64,000 bases of DNA from JAGLOK01 sp963676355 (GCA_963676355.1 OY781093.1:868001-932000); one strand, 5' to 3'; positions 8,863-17,135 are shown, counted from the first letter of the stretch. The notes: generated by a model not told the origin, from the letters alone. Numbers and translations: made by a program.

Positions 8863-9054
8863 TTAATTTGATATTCCTTCGGTATTAACTTCTATCCATT
8901 TATAAAATGCATCTATAGGAATTATAATTCGTTTGCCAATTCGTATTTTGGGAAATTCATCATGTTTTACTAATGTGTATGCACTTGCTCTCGATATGTT
9001 TAGTGCTTTGGCGACTTGTTCAACGGTTATTGTAGTATTATTTATATTTTGCAA
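8863..9054 (-). CDS. Excisionase-like helix-turn-helix protein
   Basis: 63 aa. It has the MerR-like winged helix typical of excisionase-family proteins: TVEQVAKALNISRASAYTLV, then FPKIRIGKRIIIPIDAFYKWI. The frame opens with TTG at 9054, preceded by GGAGGAGAAAGG, so TTG is the start. It would bind near element ends and steer the integrase toward excision, and may also regulate transcription. It is divergent from the zinc-finger gene/integrase pair, and the region between holds repeated ATAGCACT motifs that could be its binding sites. Confidence 0.8.
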   Translation of the reverse strand: MQNINNTTITVEQVAKALNISRASAYTLVKHDEFPKIRIGKRIIIPIDAFYKWIEVNTEGISN

Positions 9055-9102
9055 TCCTTTCTCCTCCTTGACCTAAGAAGCGTGCCATAGTAATATCGGT
9101 AC

Positions 9103-9175
9103 ATAGCACTCTTTGGCCTAAATGTACCTTAACACATAAATAGTGCTATTAAAATAGCACTGTATAGCACTATTT
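9103..9175. promoter_or_regulatory. Nested palindromes built from ATAGCACT motifs
   Basis: Copies of ATAGCACT or its complement occur at 9103-9110, 9140-9148, 9154-9161 and 9164-9171. AAATAGTGCTA (9138-9148) pairs with TAGCACTATTT (9165-9175), and inside it AGTGCTATT (9142-9150) pairs with AATAGCACT (9153-9161). The cluster sits between the excisionase-like gene and the 412-aa gene, just 20 bp before the latter's start. It is a likely multi-site operator. Confidence 0.6.
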
Positions 9176-9194
9176 ATTAGAAGGGGTATTATAG

Positions 9195-10433
9195 ATGGTT
9201 TCAATTAGACAATTTTACAGCTTTTCTAATTCTAAAGCTCTTTCGAGAGCGGAAAAATATAAAATATATCTTGATAAAGATAACATAAAATTTATTCTTG
9301 GTTTGAATGTAGCAGATGGGGGGAAGGAATATTATAACCATTTTCCAGAAATATCAAATGCCTTAATCGACGCAATCGATATTTCTAATACTTTCCCTAG
9401 AGGAAGCTATAATAGTTGGACTAATGAAGTTAAAGAAAACGCTGATCATGAGGCGATTATTTACTATAACAAGTACGGACATTTAGGAATCGCTGATTAT
9501 CAAAACTATATTTTATCCCATAGTCTAAAGATTCATTATATAATTCCTGAGAGCTATGATTTTTTTCTCCCATTATCAAATAACAAAGAACATTATTCTG
9601 TATTTGATAATGAAGTTTATAAAAAAACAACAAGTAAGCGAACAATTACACAAAGGGAAATTCGCAAGATAACAAAGATACTTTGCAGTAATGATAGCCT
9701 CAAAGATACCGAGAAATTAAAATTGGAAGCTAAGCTTGCGCAGTTATATGAAAATGATGAGAAATTGCAACCTGCCTTTTTTGATAATATTTCATTTACG
9801 AGTAGCATTAAGCAACCTATGGAGAGCATGGGCGAACCAATATATATGTTTTATGATTTGATTTGGTTTTTGGCAAGATGTTTAGAATCGTGGGATAGAT
9901 ATTTGCGAGAGAAACCTAATTTATATTCAAGATATATTCCGTCTAAAAATGATGATCTGTTAAGAATGGTTGAAGGTTATGATTTTCCTTTTAATCAAGT
10001 TGAAGAATATATAGAAGGACATTTAATTGATGATTATGGTTATGTTTATAAAACTGAAAGCATAATACATTATGAAGGAATTAAGAGGAAATACGTATCA
10101 TCATCTGGATATTTAAATTGGCCTTTATGGAAGGATGTCTTAGATTATTATGGGCAAAGATTTGTGATAAATCTTGAAACGAAATTTGACAAAAGCACAC
10201 CAATAATGGAATATGATGCTGAATCGCTTTATCAGCTTTTATATTTGTCGATTTTGACTGATGTTGAAAAAGATTTCGGTAGAGAATATCGGATGTGTAA
10301 AAATCCGAATTGTTCAAACTTTGTATATTCAGTTGATAAGAGAAAGAAATTATATTGCTCTCCTGAGTGTGCCAGTGCACATAACTCATATAAAACAAGA
10401 CAGAGAAAATCAGGCAAGGAAGTAAAAATATAA
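9195..10433 (+). CDS. Unknown protein with C-terminal zinc-finger-like tail, upstream of integrase
   Basis: 412 aa, start fixed by AAGGGG eight bases upstream. The first 340 residues match nothing I recognise and have mixed alpha/beta character. The C-terminus carries CKNPNCSNFVYSVDKRKK followed by LYCSPECASAHNSYKTRQRK. This four-cysteine knuckle with a basic tail is like the zinc-binding CGNR/ABATE-type DNA-binding ends. It lies 36 bp before the integrase gene on the same strand, so the two are probably co-transcribed. An element-encoded regulator or recombination accessory protein is plausible. The nested palindromes just upstream could be bound by it or by the excisionase-like protein. Confidence 0.6.
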   Translation: MVSIRQFYSFSNSKALSRAEKYKIYLDKDNIKFILGLNVADGGKEYYNHFPEISNALIDAIDISNTFPRGSYNSWTNEVKENADHEAIIYYNKYGHLGIADYQNYILSHSLKIHYIIPESYDFFLPLSNNKEHYSVFDNEVYKKTTSKRTITQREIRKITKILCSNDSLKDTEKLKLEAKLAQLYENDEKLQPAFFDNISFTSSIKQPMESMGEPIYMFYDLIWFLARCLESWDRYLREKPNLYSRYIPSKNDDLLRMVEGYDFPFNQVEEYIEGHLIDDYGYVYKTESIIHYEGIKRKYVSSSGYLNWPLWKDVLDYYGQRFVINLETKFDKSTPIMEYDAESLYQLLYLSILTDVEKDFGREYRMCKNPNCSNFVYSVDKRKKLYCSPECASAHNSYKTRQRKSGKEVKI

Positions 10434-10469
10434 GTTTAAAAGAGTATTGTATATTGCGAAAGGAAAATT

Positions 10470-11615
10470 ATGAAAGATAGAAATCCTAAAGGAATGGGAA
10501 GTGTACGGCAAAGAGAAGATGGGAGATATGAAGGGCGAATAAACATAAACGGCCAGCGAAAATCTTTTTATGCGGATAAGCAGAGCGATGTACTAAAAGC
10601 TATTAGAGAAGCAAAAAAAGCAGAAGATGATGGTGTTTATTTTGAGCCTTCAAAATTGTCGGTTTCAAAATGGCTTAAAATTTGGCTTGATGAGTATGTT
10701 TTAAATTCTGTTAAACCACTTACCCTCGCAGCGTACAATTCTCAATGCAAAACACATATTATCCCTATCATTGGGAAAATTAAGCTTACTAAATTGGATT
10801 CAACACATATTCAAAAACTTTATAATGACATGCAAAGAAATAAAGGTTTATCCGCAAAAACTATTAAGAATACTCACGGAGTTCTTCATAAAGCCTTATC
10901 TAAAGCTGTAGAATTGCGGTATATAGGTTTTAATCCTTCTGATGCTTGTGTATTACCCAGAGTGAAAAAGAAAGACATACAACCATTTGAAGAGGAAGAT
11001 ATAAAAGCATTTCTAAGAACGCTTGATGAAAAAGAGGAAAGTTTTAAAGACTTATTTGTCATAGCTTTATTTACTGGTATGCGAGAAGGTGAAATTTGCG
11101 GTTTGTCATGGGATACTATAGATTTTGGCGAAGGCACTATACAAATTAAGCAACAGATTTTAAAAGAAAAAATTAAAGGTGGTAAACATTATATTGATAG
11201 TCCTAAAAATAGTAAGGTCAGAATGATAACACCTGCTCCTTTTGTTATATCTGTTTTTAAGGATGTTAAAAAAATACAAAATGAAAATAAACTTAGAGCA
11301 GGTAGTGCGTGGGAAAATGAATGGAATTTAGTATTCACTAATGAAATCGGACATCATCTTTATCCCCAAACAGTGTTAAAGCATTTTAAGAAAATAGCAT
11401 CTGAAATTGGAAAGCCAAACGCCCGTTTCCACGATTTAAGACATACTTATGCTGTAACCTCATTGCAAGAGGGTGATGATATAAAAACAGTACAAGAGAA
11501 TTTAGGACATGCAACAGCTTCTTTTACATTAGATGTTTATGGTCATGTAAGCGAAAAAATGAAAGAAAGGTCTGCGGCGAGGATGGAAGCTTTTATACAT
11601 AATATAAAGGATTAA
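10470..11615 (+). CDS. Tyrosine recombinase / site-specific integrase
   Basis: 381 aa. The N-terminal arm-binding domain starts GMGSVRQREDGRYEGRI, a core-binding SAM-like domain lies at about 60-150, and the catalytic domain at about 165-375. Catalytic residues are visible: Arg in FTGMREGEICGLSW, HxxR in FHDLRHTYAV, LGHA as the second histidine box, and Tyr in LDVYGHVS. It would integrate and excise the element at an att site. The gene ends about 3.2 kb from tRNA-Ser, whose 3' end faces it, so that tRNA is the likely target. AGGAAAAT gives the ribosome site. The protein appears complete and active. Confidence 0.95.
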   Translation: MKDRNPKGMGSVRQREDGRYEGRININGQRKSFYADKQSDVLKAIREAKKAEDDGVYFEPSKLSVSKWLKIWLDEYVLNSVKPLTLAAYNSQCKTHIIPIIGKIKLTKLDSTHIQKLYNDMQRNKGLSAKTIKNTHGVLHKALSKAVELRYIGFNPSDACVLPRVKKKDIQPFEEEDIKAFLRTLDEKEESFKDLFVIALFTGMREGEICGLSWDTIDFGEGTIQIKQQILKEKIKGGKHYIDSPKNSKVRMITPAPFVISVFKDVKKIQNENKLRAGSAWENEWNLVFTNEIGHHLYPQTVLKHFKKIASEIGKPNARFHDLRHTYAVTSLQEGDDIKTVQENLGHATASFTLDVYGHVSEKMKERSAARMEAFIHNIKD

Positions 11616-12047
11616 TTAAATAGGAAATATACATATTAAATAACCAGTAGATTAATATTGACTTTTTTCAATTAGTGATTTATTTAATGAATGATTATAT
11701 ATTTGTATTAACCTTTCCAAAAACTTATTATTATTTCTTTGACTAATTAAGCAACTATTGCAGTAAAATAGTTAAATATAAGTAGCGAATATATATAACA
11801 TATTTAGCTTGAATCTATAATAAAAAAATTTGAAATCTTTTAAAGGATAAGTATATGGAGCAGATTATAAATACAAGATTGAACGTGGAGATCTTCGCAA
11901 TGAATAATAACTAGCTACTTTCTTAATTTGTAGATAAAGATAACGAACACAGAATAACATAAATGGAATATAATGAGCATAAATGATATAATTACATAAA
12001 TAGATTTTGATATAGAAAACTCAGATATAATAAATCGGAGAAAAGCA
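11616..12047. other. Gene-free spacer between integrase and Roc-COR gene
   Basis: About 430 AT-rich bp without a supported gene or a clear hairpin terminator. The only functional signal seen is CGGAGAAA, the ribosome site of the next gene. The composition resembles the rest of the element. Confidence 0.5.
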
Positions 12048-14681
12048 ATGATTGATAAGAAAAAAATAGAGAAATCATTAAACACATTGAATGATAACCA
12101 GCTATCACAACTAAGAGTAATCTTATTGATAAAGACTATGCCACTTTTTTCTGAAAATTTTTTGAAAAGTGCAAGTGAATCTGGATATTTGAACATCTTA
12201 TTTCTAACTATGACTTACTATCTTGTAATTTTAGATATGAAGAATTTGTCTTCTTGTGAAGAGGTAAAAATACAAAATGGAAAATATTTAGCCAACATAG
12301 ATGATTTTATTGCCTTAGCTCGCAACATCTCTCTACACAATGTTTGCGATTTTGATAGTAGCGACTATGCTCTCGATAAACTTCGCAATCTCATCCTCAT
12401 CCGCGACGCTAACCGTATCCATGACTGTATTTTGCCCTCTGCACGCCCTCGTGCCCGTGCTCATGACCGTGTCCTAGCACTCGAACTTATCAGCTTTTTT
12501 GATGAAATGAGTTTTAATTCAGGAGAATATTCTTGGTGTCATGAAATTGAACTGATAAGAAATGGACAAATAGATCGCATGAATAATAATATAAATATGT
12601 ACGGCGGGAAATGGGAAAGATGGAATTCTACTTTATGCGAAATAGGTGGTGAGTACTGGGCGGATTGGTATAAGCGATTACTGGATAACCATTACATGAT
12701 TGGAGATATTAATGAAGTCAAACAAATTCTTGAGATGCCTAAAGGAATGTTGGAGCGGGAGATATCGGTATCAGCAAAACATTTAAAAGCTATTTTCGAA
12801 CAAGGTGCAAGGCGTTTAAACGAAGCCAGAGTTATTATTTTAGGAGAGAAAGGATCAGGAAAAACATCGCTTGCACGTCGGCTGGTTGATCCGCTAGCAC
12901 CGATGCCGGAAAAAGATGAAAGCACAGAAGGGGTAGATATTTCTGGTTTAAAGCTAAGTGACATGTCAAAATCCATTATCAAAGATAATGATGCTAATGT
13001 TCACATTTGGGATTTTGCTGGGCATTCAGTTACGCATGCATCGCATAGGTTTTTCCTTTCTGAACACTGCTTATATATCATATTATGTGATGGACGTATA
13101 GAAAGTAGTCATAATCTTGGCTATTGGCTTGACCATGTAAGTAATTACGGAGGAAATTCAAAGGTACTAGTACTAATAAATTTGATAGATGGTCATACGC
13201 CAGATATAGCTGAAAACTATTATCAAGAGCGTTATGGCCAGCATCAATGTGAATTCTTTAAGTTTTCTATACGAGATGATAATAATAAATTAAAGAATTT
13301 TAGAAGAAGAATTTCTGAGATTATTGCCCATTCGCCGGCATGGAATCAGGAGGTTTCCTTAAGCTATTTCAAGGTAAAAGAAATGATTCAAGAGGAATTT
13401 TCTAATAGCCAAAACCATATTTCTCAGAAGCAATTTAATAAAGTTGCAGAGGAAATCCCAGAAGCAGATCGATTAGACTTGCTTAAAGCGTTGGATTGCC
13501 TGGGTACATGTTTATGGTATCCTGAAATAGAAGGATTAGACTATCTGGTTTTAAACCCTAGGTGGATAACGTTTGGTATATATAAGATTATTAATTGGAT
13601 TAAAGAGAGCAAAAGAAATAATGCGCTTGTAAGACTTTCTGAATTTGCAGAAATATTTAAAGACAATATTAAAAAATATGATTCAGATGCTCAGAAGTTT
13701 CTGTATGAGCTGATGCAGTATTATGAACTAGCTTATAAGAGGCTTTATTATGACGGTATTGTTGTGCCTCAATGTTTGCCTATAGATAGCCCTAAAAAAG
13801 AGGAATTACCAAACTTTCCAGAAGAGAGTTCCTTATACATCGAGATTTCAGCGTTCAAAAGCGGCTCAGAACAACCTCGATTATCATTTCCTCCTGATGT
13901 TATGCCACGGTTTATTGTTAGAAGAAGCGAAGATATAAGAAAGCAACGAATCTGGCGGTTTGGAGCAGTTTTAAAAAAGGGGAATGTAACGGCACTTATT
14001 CAACAAGAACATCATTTAATTAGATTACAGGTAAAAGGGAAAGAAAAGAAAGCATTTTATGATGAATTATTGATAACTTTGATAGATGTATTACGTGAAT
14101 ATAAAAGCTTTATTGAAGATAAACCAGAAATTAGTTGTGCATTAATAACGCTTGGTAAGACTGGATATGAAATGGTACCATTATATCAAGTAAAGAATAT
14201 CGTGCAAAAGATGGAAAAAGATAATACAGAAGCACTTGATGATGAGATAAGAGGTGTCTGTTATTCACTTGAAAATGCCACTCAATATCTGGTTGAAGCA
14301 GATAGCATTAAAATGTATATTAATTGTAATTTTGAAGGAGATACTGATATGAAAGATCAAATAAATAAAAGCATAACGACTGTAAATGGTGACAGGAATA
14401 CTACAAGCACAGTACAATCAAACAAAAATAGCGATATTGATTTTAACGAGTTAGAAGGGCTATTAGAAGCTCTTATGAAAGAAGTACCGGCAGGAACATC
14501 AGACGAAACCAAGAAACAAGTGGAAGAAGTCACTGAGGCTATTGAAAATGAATTAAAGAAAGAAAAACCTGGGAAATTTACTATTAAGACTTTATTAAGC
14601 GGATTGAATGGATTGGTTCGAACGGCAGAGTTTGGTGCGGCTATTGTTGCGATAGCCCAGTTTGTTGATAAGATAATATAA
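12048..14681 (+). CDS. Roc-COR family GTPase (ROCO protein) with unusual N- and C-terminal extensions
   Basis: 877 aa. Residues 1-255 are a largely helical domain I do not recognise. A Roc GTPase domain follows: G1 GEKGSGKT (266-273), G2-like TEGVDI (293-298), G3 WDFAGH (321-326) followed by HASHRFFLSEHCLYII. The G4 position reads NLID (378-381) and not NKxD, so base recognition may differ. A COR domain (about 430-720) has LGTCLWYPEIEG..LVLNPRWIT and RRSEDIRKQRIWRFGAVL. The tail has VNGDRNTTSTVQSNKN, an acidic helix and a small hydrophobic C-terminus (FGAAIVAIAQFVDKII). CGGAGAAA precedes the ATG. It lies between an integrase and tRNA-Ser, as cargo. A sensor or antiviral switch is inferred, not shown. 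Confidence 0.85.
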   Translation: MIDKKKIEKSLNTLNDNQLSQLRVILLIKTMPLFSENFLKSASESGYLNILFLTMTYYLVILDMKNLSSCEEVKIQNGKYLANIDDFIALARNISLHNVCDFDSSDYALDKLRNLILIRDANRIHDCILPSARPRARAHDRVLALELISFFDEMSFNSGEYSWCHEIELIRNGQIDRMNNNINMYGGKWERWNSTLCEIGGEYWADWYKRLLDNHYMIGDINEVKQILEMPKGMLEREISVSAKHLKAIFEQGARRLNEARVIILGEKGSGKTSLARRLVDPLAPMPEKDESTEGVDISGLKLSDMSKSIIKDNDANVHIWDFAGHSVTHASHRFFLSEHCLYIILCDGRIESSHNLGYWLDHVSNYGGNSKVLVLINLIDGHTPDIAENYYQERYGQHQCEFFKFSIRDDNNKLKNFRRRISEIIAHSPAWNQEVSLSYFKVKEMIQEEFSNSQNHISQKQFNKVAEEIPEADRLDLLKALDCLGTCLWYPEIEGLDYLVLNPRWITFGIYKIINWIKESKRNNALVRLSEFAEIFKDNIKKYDSDAQKFLYELMQYYELAYKRLYYDGIVVPQCLPIDSPKKEELPNFPEESSLYIEISAFKSGSEQPRLSFPPDVMPRFIVRRSEDIRKQRIWRFGAVLKKGNVTALIQQEHHLIRLQVKGKEKKAFYDELLITLIDVLREYKSFIEDKPEISCALITLGKTGYEMVPLYQVKNIVQKMEKDNTEALDDEIRGVCYSLENATQYLVEADSIKMYINCNFEGDTDMKDQINKSITTVNGDRNTTSTVQSNKNSDIDFNELEGLLEALMKEVPAGTSDETKKQVEEVTEAIENELKKEKPGKFTIKTLLSGLNGLVRTAEFGAAIVAIAQFVDKII

Positions 14682-14767
14682 AATAGCTTTAAATTACTTA
14701 TTGTTTTAAACTGGATGAAGATATTGATATGTTATTATTCTTATCATTAAGTAGTTTTAAAGTCTAT

Positions 14768-14790
14768 AAGGGGTAAAATAAGGGGTAAAA
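14768..14790. repeat. Tandem direct repeats AAGGGGTAAAA next to tRNA-Ser
   Basis: AAGGGGTAAAA occurs at 14768-14778 and 14780-14790, about 60 bp from the encoded CCA end of the tRNA. Short direct repeats next to an att core are typical arm-type binding sites of tyrosine integrases; this role is inferred. Confidence 0.55.
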
Positions 14791-14806
14791 CCGAATAACA
14801 AGCATC

Positions 14807-14842
14807 AAAAAAGCCACCGAACTCTAGTGTTTAGTGGCTTTT
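14807..14842 (-). terminator. Rho-independent terminator of tRNA-Ser
   Basis: AAAAGCCAC (14809-14817) pairs with GTGGCTTTT (14834-14842). On the minus strand the stem is followed by a T run, immediately downstream of the tRNA. Confidence 0.75.
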
Positions 14843-14846
14843 CCTG

Positions 14847-14942
14847 TGGCGGAGAAGGAGGGATTTGAACCCTCGCGCCGAGTCAACCCCGACCTACTCC
14901 CTTAGCAGGGGAGCCCCTTCAGCCGTACTTGGGTACTTCTCC
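14847..14942 (-). tRNA. tRNA-Ser, anticodon GCU, CCA encoded
   Basis: On the minus strand the gene begins GGAGAAGTACCCAAG and ends CCCTCCTTCTCCG-CCA. The acceptor stem GGAGAAG/CTTCTCC pairs fully, the T-arm reads GAGGGTTCAAATCCCTC, and a long variable arm is present as expected for a class II tRNA. The anticodon loop CTGCTAA gives GCU, reading AGC/AGU serine codons. Its 3' end faces the integrase module, which is the usual geometry for an element integrated at a tRNA 3' end. This makes the tRNA the probable attachment site and the right-hand boundary of the accessory region. Confidence 0.95.
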
Positions 14943-15265
14943 AAAAAAATAACGCTAGGTTATTATATATTCTTTATCATCCAAAATCAAGAGCATTGAG
15001 AATAATTTTGTGAAAAAGAATTAATAGTTAAAGATTTTTATTACGTAAACTATGATAATTACAGTTGGATACTGATATTCTTAATTACAAGTCGAATTAT
15101 TTATAGAATTAGTCACTTTATTTGTTTTTGATCAAAAGAATATATGTTTTATTCTCATATAAAATTACTGCAGCATTAGCAGAGCCAATTTCATGGAAAT
15201 ATAAGGTTCACATTCCTGTATACACTCTTTACTTCTCTAGGGTTAAAACCCATCAAGTGAAACAT
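14943..15265. other. Intergenic region between tRNA-Ser and the Crp/Fnr gene
   Basis: About 320 bp without a supported gene. It should hold the tRNA promoter (minus strand) and the end of the Crp/Fnr transcript, but I could not place either convincingly. Nothing else recognised. Confidence 0.5.
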
Positions 15266-15955
15266 TCAAAAAACGAGCTCACTTAATGCATCATAGTTTA
15301 AAATTGAAAAAATGTTTTTTTTGAAGGAAATCAATCCTTCGTCCCGCATGATACTTAATTCACGAGAAAGGGCAGAGCGGTTAACGCCTAAATAATCAGC
15401 AAGCTCTTCACGGTTTAGAGGAATTACCGATAAAAGCGAATCAGCATCAGTAATGTGATTAATAAGGTAGGCGGCGACCTTTTGCCGTGTGGTGGTTCGC
15501 GAGAGATAGTCTATTTTCTCATTGAGGTAGATGTTTTTACTCGCTAGGATTTTCATCATATTTTGTATAAGGCGAGTGTGATAATTGCAAGCAGATCCAC
15601 AACTTTTTACTAAACGGAGAAAATCAAACAACATAATCTTAGAATCCATTGCCGCTTGAACGGAAACGGGACTTACTGGGGTTTCTGAGCTTACAAGTGA
15701 CTCGCCGAAGATATGGGGAGCTGGGATTGCGGCAATAAGGCTCCGGTTTCCCATAATATCTTCTTTTATTATATTTACTTTCCCTTCAACAACGATGCCT
15801 ACTTTGTAGTCGCTGTCACCTTGCATCCAAATGAAATTACCACGATTAAATTTATATACCTTAGCATTTAAACATGTCAAAAGATGCAAAAGTTCTTCAC
15901 CTTCAATATTGGTGAAAAGCTTGCAGTTTCGTAAAAATTTTGCTATTTCTTTCAT
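15266..15955 (-). CDS. Crp/Fnr-family transcriptional regulator
   Basis: 229 aa. An N-terminal cyclic-nucleotide-like sensor barrel (about 15-130) includes GEELLHLLTCL and GIVVEGKVNI. It is followed by the dimerisation helix and a C-terminal winged HTH with LNREELADYLGVNRSALSRE (about 175-200). The N-terminal cysteines (positions 11, 28, and CGSAC near 115-119) are not in a classic Fnr cluster pattern, so the ligand is unknown. GGGGG precedes the ATG. It is divergent from a ferredoxin operon, with a perfect 16-bp palindrome between, which suggests it controls itself and the ferredoxin in response to a redox-type signal. Confidence 0.88.
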   Translation of the reverse strand: MKEIAKFLRNCKLFTNIEGEELLHLLTCLNAKVYKFNRGNFIWMQGDSDYKVGIVVEGKVNIIKEDIMGNRSLIAAIPAPHIFGESLVSSETPVSPVSVQAAMDSKIMLFDFLRLVKSCGSACNYHTRLIQNMMKILASKNIYLNEKIDYLSRTTTRQKVAAYLINHITDADSLLSVIPLNREELADYLGVNRSALSRELSIMRDEGLISFKKNIFSILNYDALSELVF

Positions 15956-15967
15956 AAAACCCCCATA

Positions 15968-15983
15968 CGTTGCATATGCAACG
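15968..15983. promoter_or_regulatory. Perfect palindrome, probable Crp/Fnr operator
   Basis: CGTTGCATATGCAACG is an exact 16-bp palindrome lying 13-28 bp upstream of the Crp/Fnr start codon and 58 bp before the ferredoxin start. Two-fold symmetry and position fit a dimeric Crp/Fnr site. Confidence 0.7.
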
Positions 15984-16040
15984 GAAATTATAGAGATAGT
16001 GTATTACTATATAGTCACAAAGTCAAGGAAGGTATCAAAA

Positions 16041-16769
16041 ATGAAACGAAATATAATTACAATAGATGAAGATAAATGCAATGGCTGTGGTATATGCGTC
16101 ACCGCTTGCCATGAAGGTGCAATTCAAATGGTGGGTGGGAAAGCAAAGCTTGTCACAGAGTCATATTGTGACGGCTTGGGTGATTGCTTGCCGGAATGTC
16201 CAACTGGCGCTATAACAATGGAAAATCGTGAAGCTCCGGAATATGATGAAGCGGCAGTTAAAGAGAACATGGCAAAGAAAAAGGCCATGGAAGAAGAAAA
16301 GTCAAGTGGGTGCAGCGGTGGCTGCCCGGGCTCAAGTGCTCACGCAATTCATCGAGCAAAACAACCACAAGAAACTTTGAATCAAACTGTTCTGGAAAAA
16401 TCATCGGAACTTACTCAGTGGCCGGTTCAGATAAAACTTGCCCCAGTAAACGCACCATATTTTAATGGAGCAAAGTTGTTAATCGCAGCTGATTGTACAG
16501 CCTTTGCTTATGGGAACATACATCAGGATTTTATTAAAGGCAGGGTAACGCTTATAGGCTGCCCGAAACTTGACATGATCGACTATGCAAACAAGCTAAC
16601 TGAAATAATAAAGCTTAACGATATAAAGAGTGTTTCAGTTTTGCGAATGAGCGTACCTTGCTGTGGTGGAATAGTTCAGATGGTAAAACAAGCGATGATT
16701 AACAGCGGGAAAATGCTTCCTTGGAATGTGACTGTCGTTACTCCTGACGGTGAGCTTATTGAGCAGTAA
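16041..16769 (+). CDS. 4Fe-4S ferredoxin-domain protein
   Basis: 242 aa. Two cluster motifs lie near the N-terminus: CNGCGICVTAC (about 14-24), and then CDGLGDCLPECP (about 44-55), the second with altered spacing. After a linker with CSGGCPG there is a conserved C-terminal domain with IAADCTAFAYGNIH, LIGCPKLDM and VPCCGGIVQMV. Its cysteines may bind another cofactor. An open frame extends 70 codons upstream, but AAGGAAGGT is correctly spaced before the ATG at 16041. It is followed by a cupin gene 9 bp downstream and divergent from a Crp/Fnr gene. This arrangement is typical of anaerobic redox or nitrosative stress loci. Confidence 0.88.
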   Translation: MKRNIITIDEDKCNGCGICVTACHEGAIQMVGGKAKLVTESYCDGLGDCLPECPTGAITMENREAPEYDEAAVKENMAKKKAMEEEKSSGCSGGCPGSSAHAIHRAKQPQETLNQTVLEKSSELTQWPVQIKLAPVNAPYFNGAKLLIAADCTAFAYGNIHQDFIKGRVTLIGCPKLDMIDYANKLTEIIKLNDIKSVSVLRMSVPCCGGIVQMVKQAMINSGKMLPWNVTVVTPDGELIEQ

Positions 16770-16778
16770 GGAGACACA

Positions 16779-17096
16779 ATGATTGAGTCAGTGCATGAAT
16801 ATTCAATTGACAACAAAGCTGTAATTGAAAAACTTGTAGACACCAAAGAAGTTTCAATCGCTCATGCAATACTTGAACCGGGGGAGAACTTTCCTAAGCA
16901 TACCGCAAATGCTAATGTGAAGATTATTCTGGTTCGAGGTATGCTTTCATTGATACTTGGTGAACAGAAAAAACACAGTTACGAAAAATGCATTTTGGAA
17001 GTGCCTGAAGATACAGAGATGGAACTAATGAATGAGGGTAGCCAGACTTTAGAGTTTTTTGCGGTGAAAGCTCCGTCTCCCAGTTTTAAAGAGTAA
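16779..17096 (+). CDS. Small cupin-domain protein
   Basis: 105 aa, a single-domain cupin. HAILEPGENFPKHTANANVK and then VRGMLSLILGE follow the cupin 1 pattern, although the metal-binding histidine/glutamate set is incomplete (KHTAN), and the second motif is weak. GGAGACACA precedes the ATG. The gene starts 9 bp after the ferredoxin gene and ends before a hairpin terminator, so the two form an operon. It probably senses or sequesters a small ligand or metal; the exact role is unknown. Confidence 0.75.
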   Translation: MIESVHEYSIDNKAVIEKLVDTKEVSIAHAILEPGENFPKHTANANVKIILVRGMLSLILGEQKKHSYEKCILEVPEDTEMELMNEGSQTLEFFAVKAPSPSFKE

Positions 17097-17110
17097 CTTA
17101 ACTTGACGAA

Positions 17111-17134
17111 AAGCTTGACTTATGTCGGGCTTTT
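17111..17134 (+). terminator. Terminator of the ferredoxin-cupin operon
   Basis: GCTTGAC (17113-17119) pairs with GTCGGGC (17124-17130), including two G-T pairs, with a TTAT loop and TTTT after it. Confidence 0.6.
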
Positions 17135-17135
17135 G

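Noticed and set aside
15831..16040. Upstream extension of the ferredoxin gene
   Set aside because: It would run antisense into the Crp/Fnr gene and across its operator. A good ribosome site precedes ATG 16041.
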